Under the pieces are notes generated by a model. That model saw only the letters and a list, made by a program, of their open reading frames with translations, searched no databases and had not been told where the DNA came from. A stretch of 64,000 nt of DNA from Pseudomonas fluorescens (lineage in GTDB: Bacteria > Pseudomonadota > Gammaproteobacteria > Pseudomonadales > Pseudomonadaceae), in the NCBI RefSeq assembly GCF_902497625.1, contig NZ_CABVGX010000003.1, forward strand, positions 124,001-188,000, given 5' to 3'. Below, piece after piece: positions 43,485 to 53,342 of this stretch (position 1 is its first letter; each line of letters begins with the position of its first letter). A program made the position numbers and the translations under genes.

Positions 43485-45869
43485 CTAACTGCCGGCGCTT
43501 TCGCCGTGTTTCGGACAGAGCAACCGTCGATGCAAGCCCGCCTGCAAATCTTCGAACTTCACCGGTTTGTTCAGGTAATCGGTCAAGTCGCCGATGGAGC
43601 ACCGCTCTCTATCAGCGTTGGCAGCCATCATGAATATCGGTAATTGCGCGCAACCGGGCAACGCACGGATCTGGCAGCACAAAGACGCCCCGTTATGCGG
43701 TGGCAGTTGGCAGTCGAGCAGCACGGCATCGAATGTTTCCCGCTGCAAGTGATCGATCGCGGAGTGCGCACTATCTGCCGTGCGCACGCAAAACCCCAGT
43801 TTTAGCAGCATCCCGCGCATTACCAGTTGGTTAATGCTGCTGTCATCCACCAGCAACACCGTGCACTCCTGCGGTTGACGCATACGCGGCACTTCGCGGA
43901 TTGCCGATGGCACCGCCGAGCGTTCGACCACGGGCAGTTCAAATTCGACATCCAGCTGAAAGCGACTGCCGCTGCCGGGTTCCGAGCGATGCGTCATCTG
44001 CCCGCCGAGCAAGTCGACCAGTTGTCGACAAATCGCCAGACCGACGCCCAGGCCGCCATGTTCACGGGTCATCGAACCGTCCAGCTGGAAGAAGCGTTGA
44101 TACAGGTTCGCTTCGCTCAGATCAGTAAAGCCGATGCCGGTGTCGATCACGACAAATGACAACGTCCAGCGGCCGGCCTCCACCGGTTTGCCGGTGACCC
44201 GCAAAATGACTCCGCCGATCCGGGTGAACTTGATCGCGTTGTCCAGCAGGCATTCCAGGCTTTGCGCAAGCTTAGCGCTGTCACCGTGCACGCGATCCGG
44301 CAGTCCAGGCGTGACATCAACTTTGAAGTCGAGGCCTTTGCTCGACGCATTGCCCTCGAACTGCAGGCGCAATGCTTCGATCAAGCTGCGCAGGCTGAAG
44401 GTCGACTTCGACACGGCGAGATTGCCGGCCTGCAATTCGGTCAGGGTCAGGATGCCGTTGACCATGCGCATCATGTCCCGCGCGGAACCGGCGGCCGTCT
44501 GCTGGTACTGCTCGAGTTCGGGATTCATTTCGACGGTCTGCATCAACTCCAGCGAACCGATGACACCGTTCATCGGCGTGCGCAGTTCGTGGGTCAGGGT
44601 CGCGAGGAATTCATCCTTCAACTTGTTGCTGTGCGCCAGTTGCTGATTGAGCGCTTCCAGCTTCTGACCGGCGTCAACCAGCGTCTGCGCCTGCTGCTCA
44701 CGCATTGCGTTGATGCGATCGGCCAAGGCGAGGGACAACAAGGCGACCTCGATGGCCGAGCCGATCTGGCTGGAATACATGGTCAGGAACACATTCGGCA
44801 AGAAACCCAGCACCATCAGCGTGTTGACGATGCCGCCAAGTAAAAACGCTGACCAGGCAATGATGAAATACCGCGCCACCCGCAAGCCGCGCCACCAGAC
44901 GAAAATGCCCGCGGCGAAAATTACCACGGTGAAGACCAGCGCCAGCGTCGTAGCCAGACGCAGCGCCAGGGCATAACTGGTCATCAACGACAAACCGACC
45001 ACCAGAGCACCGAACGCAATCAATGCCAGCAGCAAACGGTCCAGCCAGCGACTGTATGTGGCCGTTTGCAGGAAGCTGCGGGCGAACTGGCTGCCGAACA
45101 AGCCTGCGCAGCCGATGAAAAAGGGTGTAGCGGCGTTCGCCCACCACGGGTTGTCCGGCCAGAAATACTGCACCGCTGCGCCGTTAACCGACAATTGATA
45201 GAAGCCGAACGAGGCGATGTAGAAAATGTAATAGAGGTAGCTGGTATCGCGCACGCTCAGGTAGATGAACAGGTTGTAGACCAGCATCCCCAGCAACACG
45301 CCATAAATCAGCCCCAAGACGTACAGACGCAGCGGCTGTTCTTCGAGGAACGCGGTGCTCGACCACAACGTCACCGGCGCTTGAACCGAGCCTTGACTCT
45401 GCAAACGCAAAAACAGCGTTTGTGTGTGTTCCGGGACGAAGTTCAGGTCGAACAGATAATTGTTCTGACGGACCTGGCGGCTGGCGAAGGGCAAGGCGTC
45501 GCCGGTCTGGCCTGCCAAACGGTAGCCACCGGCCGCATCGGGCACGTACAAATCAAGGTGATCAAGGGGCGGATAAGCCAGTTCCAGCAACCAGGTTCGC
45601 TGCGTGGAAGGGTTGGCCGGGCGGTAACTCAGATCGATTTTCAGCCAGAACACCGAGCGTGAGTAGCCGGCATTGAGCGTGTCCTTGTCGTGCGGCTTGA
45701 AGTGGCCGGCAGCGGCCTGTGCTCGCACGTCGGCGAGCGTCGCGTGACCTTCGACGTCTTCGAATACTTGCAGGGATTTACCCAAGGGGAGACGTTGGGT
45801 GAATTCATCGAATTCGACTGCGCTCGCCATGAGGGGCAAACAAAAAAGCAATATCAGCAAATAGCGCAT
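43485..45869 (-). CDS. Membrane hybrid histidine kinase with 7TMR-DISM sensor
   Basis: A 794-residue sensor kinase. It has a signal peptide (1-18), a periplasmic 7TMR-DISMED2-type domain (about 30-165), seven membrane helices (about 180-385), a coiled segment, HisKA with His427 in ATLTHELRTPMNG, an HATPase domain (N box LDNAIKFT, G boxes DTGIGF and GGLGVGLAI) and a C-terminal receiver with phospho-acceptor Asp719 in LLDCQLPP. The architecture resembles RetS/LadS-like kinases, but only one receiver is present. The conserved Ser/Thr of the receiver is Ala (FMMAANAD) while the Lys in LNKPVK is kept. No cognate regulator is adjacent. Confidence 0.9.
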   Translation of the reverse strand: MRYLLILLFCLPLMASAVEFDEFTQRLPLGKSLQVFEDVEGHATLADVRAQAAAGHFKPHDKDTLNAGYSRSVFWLKIDLSYRPANPSTQRTWLLELAYPPLDHLDLYVPDAAGGYRLAGQTGDALPFASRQVRQNNYLFDLNFVPEHTQTLFLRLQSQGSVQAPVTLWSSTAFLEEQPLRLYVLGLIYGVLLGMLVYNLFIYLSVRDTSYLYYIFYIASFGFYQLSVNGAAVQYFWPDNPWWANAATPFFIGCAGLFGSQFARSFLQTATYSRWLDRLLLALIAFGALVVGLSLMTSYALALRLATTLALVFTVVIFAAGIFVWWRGLRVARYFIIAWSAFLLGGIVNTLMVLGFLPNVFLTMYSSQIGSAIEVALLSLALADRINAMREQQAQTLVDAGQKLEALNQQLAHSNKLKDEFLATLTHELRTPMNGVIGSLELMQTVEMNPELEQYQQTAAGSARDMMRMVNGILTLTELQAGNLAVSKSTFSLRSLIEALRLQFEGNASSKGLDFKVDVTPGLPDRVHGDSAKLAQSLECLLDNAIKFTRIGGVILRVTGKPVEAGRWTLSFVVIDTGIGFTDLSEANLYQRFFQLDGSMTREHGGLGVGLAICRQLVDLLGGQMTHRSEPGSGSRFQLDVEFELPVVERSAVPSAIREVPRMRQPQECTVLLVDDSSINQLVMRGMLLKLGFCVRTADSAHSAIDHLQRETFDAVLLDCQLPPHNGASLCCQIRALPGCAQLPIFMMAANADRERCSIGDLTDYLNKPVKFEDLQAGLHRRLLCPKHGESAGS

Positions 45870-46101
45870 TGAAGCCCCAGCGTGGCTTGTCCGGTTATCT
45901 CAAAAAGCCCCTCATTCCCTTTGAGCAGACATTAACCGGCGTGGCCTGTTATTGGTTTGGATCCACTCTAGCATAGCGGTTGATGGCCATTGAACACCAT
46001 CGAAATTTTTCCTGAGAAAGGCTCTAGCACGGGTGTTCCAGTCTGATTTCCAGCTTTGCTCCCGGATAGCTTATAGAGGGTATCGACCGAAACCGGCACT
46101 C

Positions 46102-46121
46102 CTGTAGCAGCTGCCACAGGT
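46102..46121. repeat. Short GTAGCAGCTG-family remnant
   Basis: CCTGTAGCAGCTGCCACAGG is a self-complementary remnant of the REP family at 845. It lies between the kinase and thiD; the rest of this gap (45870-46165) holds only control sequence. Confidence 0.5.
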
Positions 46122-46165
46122 CACGCTCATGACTCGCCAGTCGACTGGTGGTAAGCTCGCGCACC

Positions 46166-46963
46166 ATGAATATCTACAGCTCTCGCCCCGTTGTCCTCTG
46201 TCTCTCCGGCCACGACCCCAGTGGTGGCGCCGGCCTGCAGGCAGATATCGAAGCCCTGCTGGCGCAGGGGTGTCATGCGGCTCCGGCCGTCACCGCCCTG
46301 ACCGTGCAAGATACGGTCAATGTGACCGACTTCCGCGTGCTCGACCGAGAGTGGGTGCTGGCTCAAGCCAATGCCGTGCTCAACGACTCCGAAGTCGCGG
46401 CAGTGAAACTGGGCATGCTCGGTTCGCTGGAGATGGTCGACACCGTGGTCGAACTGCTCTCGGCGCACCCGCATCTGCCGATGGTCTGTGACCCGGTATT
46501 GCGCGCCGGTGGCGGCGGGCGACTGGGCAAGGACGAAGTCGGCTACGCCATGCGCGAACGTCTCCTGCCGCTGGCCATCATCGCGACCCCTAACCTCCCT
46601 GAAGCACGTATCCTCGCCGAACTGCCGGAAGGTACTGCAGACGAGTGCGCCGAAAAACTTTTGCCGTACGTCAAACACCTGTTGATCACCGGCGGTCATG
46701 GTGATGAAGCAGAGATCCACAATCGCCTGTACAGCCGCGACGGTACCCGTCAAACCTTTATCTGCCAGCGTCTGCCCGGCAGTTATCACGGTTCCGGTTG
46801 CACCCTGGCGAGTGCGCTGGCCGGTCGTCTGGCGCAGGGTGAAAACCTCGTCAGTGCCGTGCAGACCGCGCTTAACTACACGTGGCGAACCCTGCGTGAT
46901 GCAGAGCAACTGGGCAAAGGTCAGTTCGTACCGCGCCGCCTGCCGCTGGATTTCTGTTCGTAA
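46166..46963 (+). CDS. thiD: Hydroxymethylpyrimidine/phosphomethylpyrimidine kinase
   Basis: A 265-residue ribokinase-fold enzyme that phosphorylates hydroxymethylpyrimidine twice for thiamine synthesis. Motifs: SGHDPSGGAGLQADIE near residue 15, VCDPVLRAGGG, ATPNLPEA, and the phosphate-binding anion hole GSYHGSGCTLASALA with the catalytic Cys in GSGC. I use the ATG at 46166, as the extra six residues of an upstream start are not family-like. Followed by thiE after 32 bases and hemL after 15 more, a typical cofactor operon in Pseudomonas. Confidence 0.94.
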   Translation: MNIYSSRPVVLCLSGHDPSGGAGLQADIEALLAQGCHAAPAVTALTVQDTVNVTDFRVLDREWVLAQANAVLNDSEVAAVKLGMLGSLEMVDTVVELLSAHPHLPMVCDPVLRAGGGGRLGKDEVGYAMRERLLPLAIIATPNLPEARILAELPEGTADECAEKLLPYVKHLLITGGHGDEAEIHNRLYSRDGTRQTFICQRLPGSYHGSGCTLASALAGRLAQGENLVSAVQTALNYTWRTLRDAEQLGKGQFVPRRLPLDFCS

Positions 46964-46995
46964 CTTTTCATGCGTGAAGCGCAGAGGCTGGTCCG

Positions 46996-47619
46996 ATGAA
47001 ACTACGTGGCCTGTACGCCATTACCGACAGCCAGTTACTGGCCGGTAAATTTCTTTCGTACGTGGAGGCGGCGCTGGACGGCGGCGTCTCGCTGCTGCAA
47101 TACCGCGACAAGAGCAGCGACGAAGCCCGACGCCTGCGCGAAGCCGAAGCCCTGCGCACTCTGTGCGAGCGCTACAAGACCCGCCTGATCATCAACGATG
47201 ACGCCGAGCTCGCTGCGCGGCTGAACGTGGGCGTGCACCTGGGACAGACCGATGGTCCATTGACGCCGGCCCGTGCGTTGCTCGGGCGCCAAGCCATCAT
47301 CGGCTCGACGTGTCACGCGCAGCTCGAACTCGCCGAGCAGGCGGCCAGGGAAGGCGCAAGTTACGTCGCGTTCGGTCGCTTTTTCAATTCCAGCACCAAA
47401 CCCGGCGCGCCCACCTGCAGCCTCGACCTGCTTGACCAGGCCCGCGGCAAACTGCACCTGCCGATCTGCGCGATTGGCGGCATCACCCTCGAAAACGCTG
47501 CCCCGCTGGTGGCCCATGGGGTTGATTTGCTCGCAGTGGTCCACGGCCTGTTCGGCGCCGAAAGCACCGCTGAAGTCACCCGCCGCGCCCGCGCCTTTAA
47601 CGAATTGTTCAAAATCTGA
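46996..47619 (+). CDS. thiE: Thiamine-phosphate synthase
   Basis: A 207-residue TIM-barrel enzyme joining the pyrimidine diphosphate made by ThiD to the thiazole phosphate. Key segments are [29 protein letters not shown], and the phosphate loop [12 protein letters not shown]. Length matches E. coli ThiE (211). Second gene of the thiD-thiE-hemL unit. Confidence 0.95.
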   Translation: MKLRGLYAITDSQLLAGKFLSYVEAALDGGVSLLQYRDKSSDEARRLREAEALRTLCERYKTRLIINDDAELAARLNVGVHLGQTDGPLTPARALLGRQAIIGSTCHAQLELAEQAAREGASYVAFGRFFNSSTKPGAPTCSLDLLDQARGKLHLPICAIGGITLENAAPLVAHGVDLLAVVHGLFGAESTAEVTRRARAFNELFKI

Positions 47620-47634
47620 TTTGAGAGCCCGATC

Positions 47635-48918
47635 ATGTCTCGTTCCGAAACGCTGTTTGCCAATGCCCAGAAACATATTCCCGGTGGCGTGAATTCGCCT
47701 GTCCGCGCGTTCAAAAGCGTCGGCGGCACTCCGCTGTTTTTCAAACACGCTGAAGGCGCTTACGTCACCGACGAAGATGACAAGCGCTATGTCGATTACG
47801 TAGGTTCGTGGGGCCCGATGATCCTCGGCCACAGCCATCCAGAGGTGCTCGACGCGGTGCGCAAGCAGCTTGAGCACGGCCTGTCGTATGGCGCACCGAC
47901 CGAGATGGAAACCCAGATGGCAGACCTCGTCTGCTCGATCGTGCCGTCGATGGAAATGGTGCGCATGGTCAGCTCCGGCACCGAAGCGACCATGAGCGCA
48001 ATTCGGCTGGCCCGTGGTTTTACCGGCCGAGACAGCATCATCAAGTTCGAAGGCTGCTATCACGGTCACTCTGACAGTTTACTGGTCAAGGCCGGCTCCG
48101 GCGCGCTGACCCAAGGCGTGCCAAGCTCGGCCGGTGTACCGGCGGCTTTCGCCAGACACACCCTGACCCTGCCGTTCAACGACATCGACGCGGTCGAAAG
48201 CATGCTGGCCGAAGTCGGCCAGGAAGTGGCGTGCATCATCGTTGAGCCGGTGGCCGGCAACATGAACTGCGTACCGCCGGCGCCGGGTTTTCTTGAAGGC
48301 CTGCGCAGCCTCTGCGACAAGCACGGTGTTGTGCTGATTTTCGATGAAGTGATGACCGGTTTCCGCGTTGCCCTCGGTGGGGCACAGGCGCACTACGGCG
48401 TCACGCCGGACCTGAGCACGTTCGGCAAAATCATCGGCGGTGGCATGCCGGTCGGTTGCTTTGGCGGCAAACGTGAAATCATGTCGCACATTGCGCCACT
48501 CGGCCCGGTCTATCAGGCCGGCACTCTGTCGGGCAACCCGCTGGCAATGGCCGCCGGCCTGACCACATTGCGTCTGATCAGCCGTCCAGGTTTCCATGAT
48601 GAACTGACCGATTACACCAGTCGTCTGCTCGACGGCCTGCAGCAACGTGCCGATGCTGCCGGCATTCCGTTCGTGACGACCCAGGCGGGCGGCATGTTCG
48701 GTTTGTACTTCAGCGGGGCCGACGACATCGTGACCTTCGATGATGTGATGGGCAGCGACGCCAACCTGTTCAAGCGCTTCTTCCACTTGATGCTCGAAGG
48801 CGGCGTGTACCTGGCACCGAGTGCATTCGAGGCGGGTTTCACCTCGATTGCCCATGGCGATGCCGAACTGAAACTGACACTGGACGCCGCCGAGCGCGCC
48901 TTCGCCGCCTTGAAATAA
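47635..48918 (+). CDS. hemL: Glutamate-1-semialdehyde 2,1-aminomutase
   Basis: A 427-residue PLP-dependent enzyme that makes 5-aminolevulinate for haem and tetrapyrroles. The start [23 protein letters not shown], and the PLP lysine Lys265 in [13 protein letters not shown] are diagnostic. It ends the thiD-thiE-hemL unit and is followed by a hairpin terminator. Confidence 0.97.
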   Translation: MSRSETLFANAQKHIPGGVNSPVRAFKSVGGTPLFFKHAEGAYVTDEDDKRYVDYVGSWGPMILGHSHPEVLDAVRKQLEHGLSYGAPTEMETQMADLVCSIVPSMEMVRMVSSGTEATMSAIRLARGFTGRDSIIKFEGCYHGHSDSLLVKAGSGALTQGVPSSAGVPAAFARHTLTLPFNDIDAVESMLAEVGQEVACIIVEPVAGNMNCVPPAPGFLEGLRSLCDKHGVVLIFDEVMTGFRVALGGAQAHYGVTPDLSTFGKIIGGGMPVGCFGGKREIMSHIAPLGPVYQAGTLSGNPLAMAAGLTTLRLISRPGFHDELTDYTSRLLDGLQQRADAAGIPFVTTQAGGMFGLYFSGADDIVTFDDVMGSDANLFKRFFHLMLEGGVYLAPSAFEAGFTSIAHGDAELKLTLDAAERAFAALK

Positions 48919-48928
48919 ATGCTGCGCC

Positions 48929-48956
48929 GCTGACGTTGGCTATTGCCAGCGTCAGC
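48929..48956 (+). terminator. Hairpin after hemL
   Basis: Arms GCTGACGTTGGC and GCCAGCGTCAGC pair with one wobble around a TATT loop, ten bases after the hemL stop. The downstream T-tract is weak (ATTTACC). Confidence 0.6.
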
Positions 48957-49055
48957 ATTTACCTACATCAACACCGTTACTCCCACTCTTCTGCCAATAA
49001 TTACCCGCAAAGTGGGCGATATATTCCCCACGCAGCAGAAAAACGAGTAAAGACT

Positions 49056-49085
49056 TTGTAAGGTTGGCCCCGCTTATTTCATAAT
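49056..49085 (+). promoter_or_regulatory. Sigma-70-like promoter of the Sel1-repeat gene
   Basis: TTGTAA (49056-49061) and CATAAT (49080-49085) with an 18-base spacer lie 60 bases before the ATG at 49146. Confidence 0.5.
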
Positions 49086-49145
49086 GCGCGCTTATTGGAT
49101 CCCCCTTGTTGGGTCCGCGCGCCCTTCAGAGGTAAGTCGATTCCC

Positions 49146-49700
49146 ATGAACCGCACCGGCCGCACCCTTGCATTGGGCTGCCTGTTGCTCCTTCAGCCCC
49201 TGCTAGCGCTCGCACAGGCAGGCGGCAACTCGTTGTTAATCCCAGCGATGGGTCGTTGCACCCTCAATACCCAGCCGCAAGATCTGGCGCAGGCACTCGC
49301 TGCCTGTCAGAAAGCGTCCGATGAAGGGGATGCACAAGCGCAATACGAGTTGGGTGAGTTCTATTACGACGGCAAGAACGCGCCGCGCGACCTCAATCAG
49401 GCGCTGGCCTACTTCGAAAAAGCTTCGCTGCAGGGTCACGCCCAGGCGCAGTTCAAGCTCGGCAGCATGTTTTTCCACGGCGAGGGTGTGCCGGCCAATA
49501 ATGTTCAAGCCTATATCGTGCTGAAGATGGCGGCGGTGAATGGCGCGGAAGACGCGCTGGATACGGCCGACGAAGTGGCCGAAAAGATGCCCAGGGAAGA
49601 GTTGGAAGTGGCGACTCAAGTGCTGGGGCAGATCTTTCGTAAATACCTGATGGAATTGCAGAGCGCCGATGGGCGCACGCCGTTTGCGCCGCTCCCATGA
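49146..49700 (+). CDS. Exported Sel1/TPR-repeat protein
   Basis: A 184-residue protein with a signal peptide (1-23, ending LALAQA) and two to three Sel1-like repeats: DAQAQYELGEFYYDGKNAPRD and the next, HAQAQFKLGSMFFHGEGVPAN. Such repeats mediate protein contacts in the envelope. An AGAGGT site lies upstream of 49146; a further upstream start would precede the signal peptide. Partners unknown. Confidence 0.85.
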   Translation: MNRTGRTLALGCLLLLQPLLALAQAGGNSLLIPAMGRCTLNTQPQDLAQALAACQKASDEGDAQAQYELGEFYYDGKNAPRDLNQALAYFEKASLQGHAQAQFKLGSMFFHGEGVPANNVQAYIVLKMAAVNGAEDALDTADEVAEKMPREELEVATQVLGQIFRKYLMELQSADGRTPFAPLP

Positions 49701-49715
49701 AGCATGCGGTCCATT

Positions 49716-49798
49716 GGTGAGGGGATTCGCCTGGGTGAGAGGGCCTGCCTGAGGTGAGGGGCTTGCCTGAGGTGAGAGGCAAGCCCCCTCGCCACAAC
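49716..49798. repeat. REP-like element with three degenerate tandem arms
   Basis: Three diverged copies of GGTGAGGGGCTTGCCTGA-type units, 18-19 bases each, precede a single inverted arm, GGCAAGCCCCCTCGCCACAA. The element parallels the triple-arm structure at 845-1017 in an unrelated REP family. Confidence 0.65.
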
Positions 49799-49825
49799 AA
49801 TCCTCCCAGGCCATTCAACTCGCGT

Positions 49826-50155
49826 TTATTTCTCAGGCATCGGCATCGGAAACGGCATGACGTTGCCGACCGCGCCGCGGGCTTCGCTGATTTTCGGGGT
49901 GCCCAGACGCTCGACCTCATCGATGCGCACAATCGAATGCATCGGCACGAAACTTCGCACCACACCTTCAAATTGCGCTTTGAGCTTTTCTTCGCTCGGG
50001 TCGACGACCACTTGCGTGCGCTCGCCAAAGACGAACTCTTCCACTTCCAGGAAGCCCCACAGATCACTTTGATAGATCTGCTTGGCATACATTTCGTACA
50101 CCTGGCCCTGGTTGAGGAAAATCACCTTATAGATTGGAGCTTCACGTTTGGTCAT
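49826..50155 (-). CDS. DUF1820 protein
   Basis: A 109-residue cytoplasmic protein of the DUF1820 family, a small gammaproteobacterial family without known function. It starts MTKREAPIYKVIFLNQGQVYE and has RTQVVVDPSEEKLKAQFEGV in the middle. The ATG at 50155 gives the usual family length. It is divergent from miaB. Confidence 0.86.
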   Translation of the reverse strand: MTKREAPIYKVIFLNQGQVYEMYAKQIYQSDLWGFLEVEEFVFGERTQVVVDPSEEKLKAQFEGVVRSFVPMHSIVRIDEVERLGTPKISEARGAVGNVMPFPMPMPEK

Positions 50156-50290
50156 GGTGGGCGAGCAACACATCGGAGGATAAAAATGAGGGCGCGAACT
50201 ATAGCATAGCCACCGGACGCACAGAGGTAGGAACCTGGGGACATGTTCCCTATAATGCGCGGTTCTTTGAATCACGTGATGACTGTATCC

Positions 50291-51619
50291 ATGGCCAAGA
50301 AGCTTTACATCGAAACCCACGGTTGCCAGATGAACGAGTACGACAGCTCGCGCATGGTTGATCTGCTGGGTGAACATCAGGCCCTGGAAGTCACCGCTCG
50401 CGCTGAAGATGCCGACGTGATCCTGCTCAACACCTGCTCGATCCGCGAACGCGCCCAGGACCGGGTGTATTCCCAGCTCGGTCGCTGGCGCGAACTGAAA
50501 CTGGCCAACCCGGACATGGTGATTGCCGTCGGCGGTTGCGTGGCCAGCCAGGAAGGCGCGGCAATCCGCGATCGCGCACCGTATGTCGACGTGGTGTTCG
50601 GTCCGCAAACCCTGCATCGCCTGCCGGAAATGATCGACGCCGCCCGCGCTACCAAATTGCCGCAAGTCGACGTGTCGTTCCCGGAAATCGAAAAATTCGA
50701 CCATTTGCCAGAGCCGCGCATTGACGGGCCTAGCGCTTACGTGTCGGTCATGGAAGGTTGCAGCAAGTACTGCACGTTTTGCGTGGTGCCTTACACCCGC
50801 GGCGAAGAAGTCAGCCGACCGTTCGACGACGTGATTGCCGAGATCATACACCTGGCCGAAAACGGCGTGCGCGAAGTCACGCTGCTGGGGCAGAACGTCA
50901 ACGGCTATCGCGGCGCCACGCACGACGGTCGTCTGGCTGATCTCGCCGAGCTGATACGCGTGGTGGCGGCAGTCGATGGCATCGACCGTATTCGCTACAC
51001 CACCTCGCACCCGCTGGAGTTTTCCGACAGTCTGATACAGGCCCACGCTGAAGTACCGGAACTGGTCAAGCACCTGCACTTGCCGGTGCAGTCGGGCTCA
51101 GACCGGATTCTCTCGGCGATGAAGCGCAACCACACCGCACTGGAATACAAATCCAAACTGCGCAAACTGCGTGCGGCGGTGCCGGGCATTTGCATCAGTT
51201 CGGACTTTATCGTCGGCTTCCCGGGCGAAACCGAGAAAGATTTCGCACAGACCATGAAGTTGATTGAAGACGTCGGTTTCGACTTCTCCTACTCGTTCGT
51301 TTACAGCCAGCGCCCGGGCACGCCAGCGGCGGATCTGGCCGACGAGACGCCGGAAGTGCTTAAGAAGGAACGCCTTAATGCACTGCAACATCGCCTGAAT
51401 CAGCAAGGTTTCGAAATCAGCCGACAGATGGTGGGGTCCGTTCAGCGGATTCTGGTAACCGATTATTCGAAGAAAGACCCCGGCGAACTGCAAGGTCGCA
51501 CCGAGAATAATCGCATCGTCAACTTCCGCTGCGACAACCCGACCCTGATCGGCCAGTTTGCTGACGTGCATATCGATGCCGCGCAACCGCACTCGTTACG
51601 GGGCTCGCTGATCTTGTGA
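50291..51619 (+). CDS. miaB: tRNA-2-methylthio-N6-dimethylallyladenosine synthase
   Basis: A 442-residue radical-SAM methylthiotransferase that adds a methylthio group to A37 in tRNA. The N-terminal UPF0004 domain starts [20 protein letters not shown] with cluster cysteines, the radical SAM motif is CSKYCTFC, and a C-terminal TRAM domain follows from about residue 375. The start at 50291 (MAKKLYIE) is the family start. It leads the miaB-ybeZ-ybeY-ybeX-lnt gene order known from E. coli, with a REPIN in the gap to ybeZ. Confidence 0.96.
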   Translation: MAKKLYIETHGCQMNEYDSSRMVDLLGEHQALEVTARAEDADVILLNTCSIRERAQDRVYSQLGRWRELKLANPDMVIAVGGCVASQEGAAIRDRAPYVDVVFGPQTLHRLPEMIDAARATKLPQVDVSFPEIEKFDHLPEPRIDGPSAYVSVMEGCSKYCTFCVVPYTRGEEVSRPFDDVIAEIIHLAENGVREVTLLGQNVNGYRGATHDGRLADLAELIRVVAAVDGIDRIRYTTSHPLEFSDSLIQAHAEVPELVKHLHLPVQSGSDRILSAMKRNHTALEYKSKLRKLRAAVPGICISSDFIVGFPGETEKDFAQTMKLIEDVGFDFSYSFVYSQRPGTPAADLADETPEVLKKERLNALQHRLNQQGFEISRQMVGSVQRILVTDYSKKDPGELQGRTENNRIVNFRCDNPTLIGQFADVHIDAAQPHSLRGSLIL

Positions 51620-51646
51620 CACTGCAATCTTCGGCTGAAAGGCTTT

Positions 51647-51741
51647 TGTGGCGAGGGGGCTTGCCCCCGTTCGGCGGCGAAGCAGTCGCAAAAATGCCGG
51701 GATCTCTGCGCGGCCAAATGGGGGCGAGCTCCCTCGCCACA
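51647..51741. repeat. REPIN of the TGTGGCGAGGGGGCTTGCCC family
   Basis: Inverted arms TGTGGCGAGGGGGCTTGCCC and GGGGGCGAGCTCCCTCGCCA flank about 50 bases between miaB and ybeZ. It is the same family as the array at 38331-39085. Confidence 0.85.
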
Positions 51742-51845
51742 GATCGACCGCCAGTATCCGGCATCTTTTTTAGAGCTTTCGCACCCGCCTCACTGGCGTT
51801 ATCCTTGATTTCATCTTAATTGCCCCAGGGCGGCTAAATACGACC

Positions 51846-52850
51846 TTGAACGCACCCATAGAACCACATCGTTTCATCCTCGAGCCTTTTGAAGCTCGCC
51901 GCTTCGCTAATTTGTGCGGGCAATTCGACGAGCATTTGCGCTTGATCGAACAGCGCCTGAACATCGAGATCCGCAACCGCGGAGACCAATTCGAACTGAT
52001 CGGCGACCCCAAACACACCACCTCCGCGGAAAACCTTCTGCGCCGCCTGTACCGGGAAACCAAAGGTACCGAGCTGTCGCCGGACACGGTTCACCTGTTC
52101 CTGCAGGAATCGGCCGTCGAAGCGTTGGACAACGTCTCTGCCTCCGAACCCTCCGTGGCCTTGCGCACCAAAAAAGGCATGATTCGCCCGCGTGGCTTGA
52201 ACCAGTTGCGCTATGTGAAAGAAGTGCTCGGCAACGACATAAACTTCGGCATCGGCCCGGCCGGTACCGGCAAGACCTATCTGGCAGTCGCCTGTGCTGT
52301 CGATGCGCTGGAACGCGAGCAGATTCGCCGGATTCTGCTGGTGCGCCCGGCGGTTGAAGCGGGTGAAAAGCTCGGCTTTCTGCCCGGCGACCTGTCGCAG
52401 AAGATCGACCCGTACCTGCGCCCGCTCTACGACGCACTTTACGAAATGCTCGGCTTTGAACACGTGGCCAAGCTGATCGAGCGTCAAGTCATCGAAGTGG
52501 CTCCGCTGGCTTATATGCGCGGCCGCACGCTGAACAACAGTTTCATCATCCTCGACGAAAGCCAGAACACCACTGTCGAACAGATGAAGATGTTCCTGAC
52601 CCGGATCGGATTTGGCTCCACTGCGGTCATCACCGGTGACATCACCCAGGTCGACCTGCCGAAAGGCACCAAGTCCGGCCTGCACCATGTGATCGAAGTA
52701 CTCAAAGACGTACCGGGCATCAGTTTCACCCACTTCCAGCCCAAGGACGTGGTGCGACATCCACTGGTGCAACGCATCGTCGAAGCCTATGAGCGTTTCG
52801 AAAACCCCGTGGCCGATCCAGCGCCCAAGGACAGCCAACGCGATGCTTGA
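51846..52850 (+). CDS. ybeZ: PhoH-like ATPase
   Basis: A 334-residue P-loop ATPase of the PhoH family, partner of the endoribonuclease YbeY. Walker A is [11 protein letters not shown] (about residues 140-150), and Walker [12 protein letters not shown]. An N-terminal KH-like part (about 1-90) precedes the ATPase. The start is a TTG at 51846 ([14 protein letters not shown]), which matches the conserved start of the family; no nearby ATG does. The stop overlaps ybeY by eight bases. Confidence 0.92.
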   Translation: MNAPIEPHRFILEPFEARRFANLCGQFDEHLRLIEQRLNIEIRNRGDQFELIGDPKHTTSAENLLRRLYRETKGTELSPDTVHLFLQESAVEALDNVSASEPSVALRTKKGMIRPRGLNQLRYVKEVLGNDINFGIGPAGTGKTYLAVACAVDALEREQIRRILLVRPAVEAGEKLGFLPGDLSQKIDPYLRPLYDALYEMLGFEHVAKLIERQVIEVAPLAYMRGRTLNNSFIILDESQNTTVEQMKMFLTRIGFGSTAVITGDITQVDLPKGTKSGLHHVIEVLKDVPGISFTHFQPKDVVRHPLVQRIVEAYERFENPVADPAPKDSQRDA

Positions 52851-53337
52851 GCTCGATCTGCAACTGGCCACTGATGCATCCCTGCCAAGTGAAGCCGAGT
52901 TCCGCCAATGGTGCGAACTCGCACTGCGCCAGCGCACCGCGGACTCGGAGATGACCATTCGTCTGGTCGATGAAGCCGAGGCCCGTGAGCTGAATCTCAC
53001 CTGGCGACAAAAAGATTACGCCACCAACGTTTTGTCGTTTCCGGCTGACGTACCTGACGAATTCCTCGACATTCCACTGCTGGGCGATCTGGTGATCTGC
53101 GTAGCAGTGGTCGAGCGCGAAGCGGCTGAACAAGGCAAGGAACTGAAGGCGCACTGGGCACATCTGGTGATGCACGGATGTTTGCATTTGCTCGGTTACG
53201 ACCATATAGATGATGACGAAGCCGAAGAAATGGAAGCGCTGGAACGTTCGATGCTAGCGGAGTTGGGCTACCCCGACCCGTACGCGGCCGATGAACCCGA
53301 AATATCCCCTATCGTTACAACAAAGGATTCAGAGTAA
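52843..53337 (+). CDS. ybeY: Endoribonuclease YbeY
   Basis: A 164-residue zinc-dependent endoribonuclease involved in 16S rRNA 3'-end processing and ribosome quality control. The zinc motif is [11 protein letters not shown] with His111, His115 and His121, and [11 protein letters not shown] is the second conserved region. The ATG at 52843 lies inside the end of ybeZ. A short acidic C-terminal tail follows the domain. Next gene five bases downstream. Confidence 0.95.
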   Translation: MLELDLQLATDASLPSEAEFRQWCELALRQRTADSEMTIRLVDEAEARELNLTWRQKDYATNVLSFPADVPDEFLDIPLLGDLVICVAVVEREAAEQGKELKAHWAHLVMHGCLHLLGYDHIDDDEAEEMEALERSMLAELGYPDPYAADEPEISPIVTTKDSE

Positions 53338-53342
53338 TCGCT

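Noticed and set aside
46102..46121. Operator or riboswitch before thiD
   Set aside because: The palindrome is a remnant of a REP family found elsewhere; I could not recognise a TPP riboswitch (thi-box) in the 200 bases upstream of thiD.
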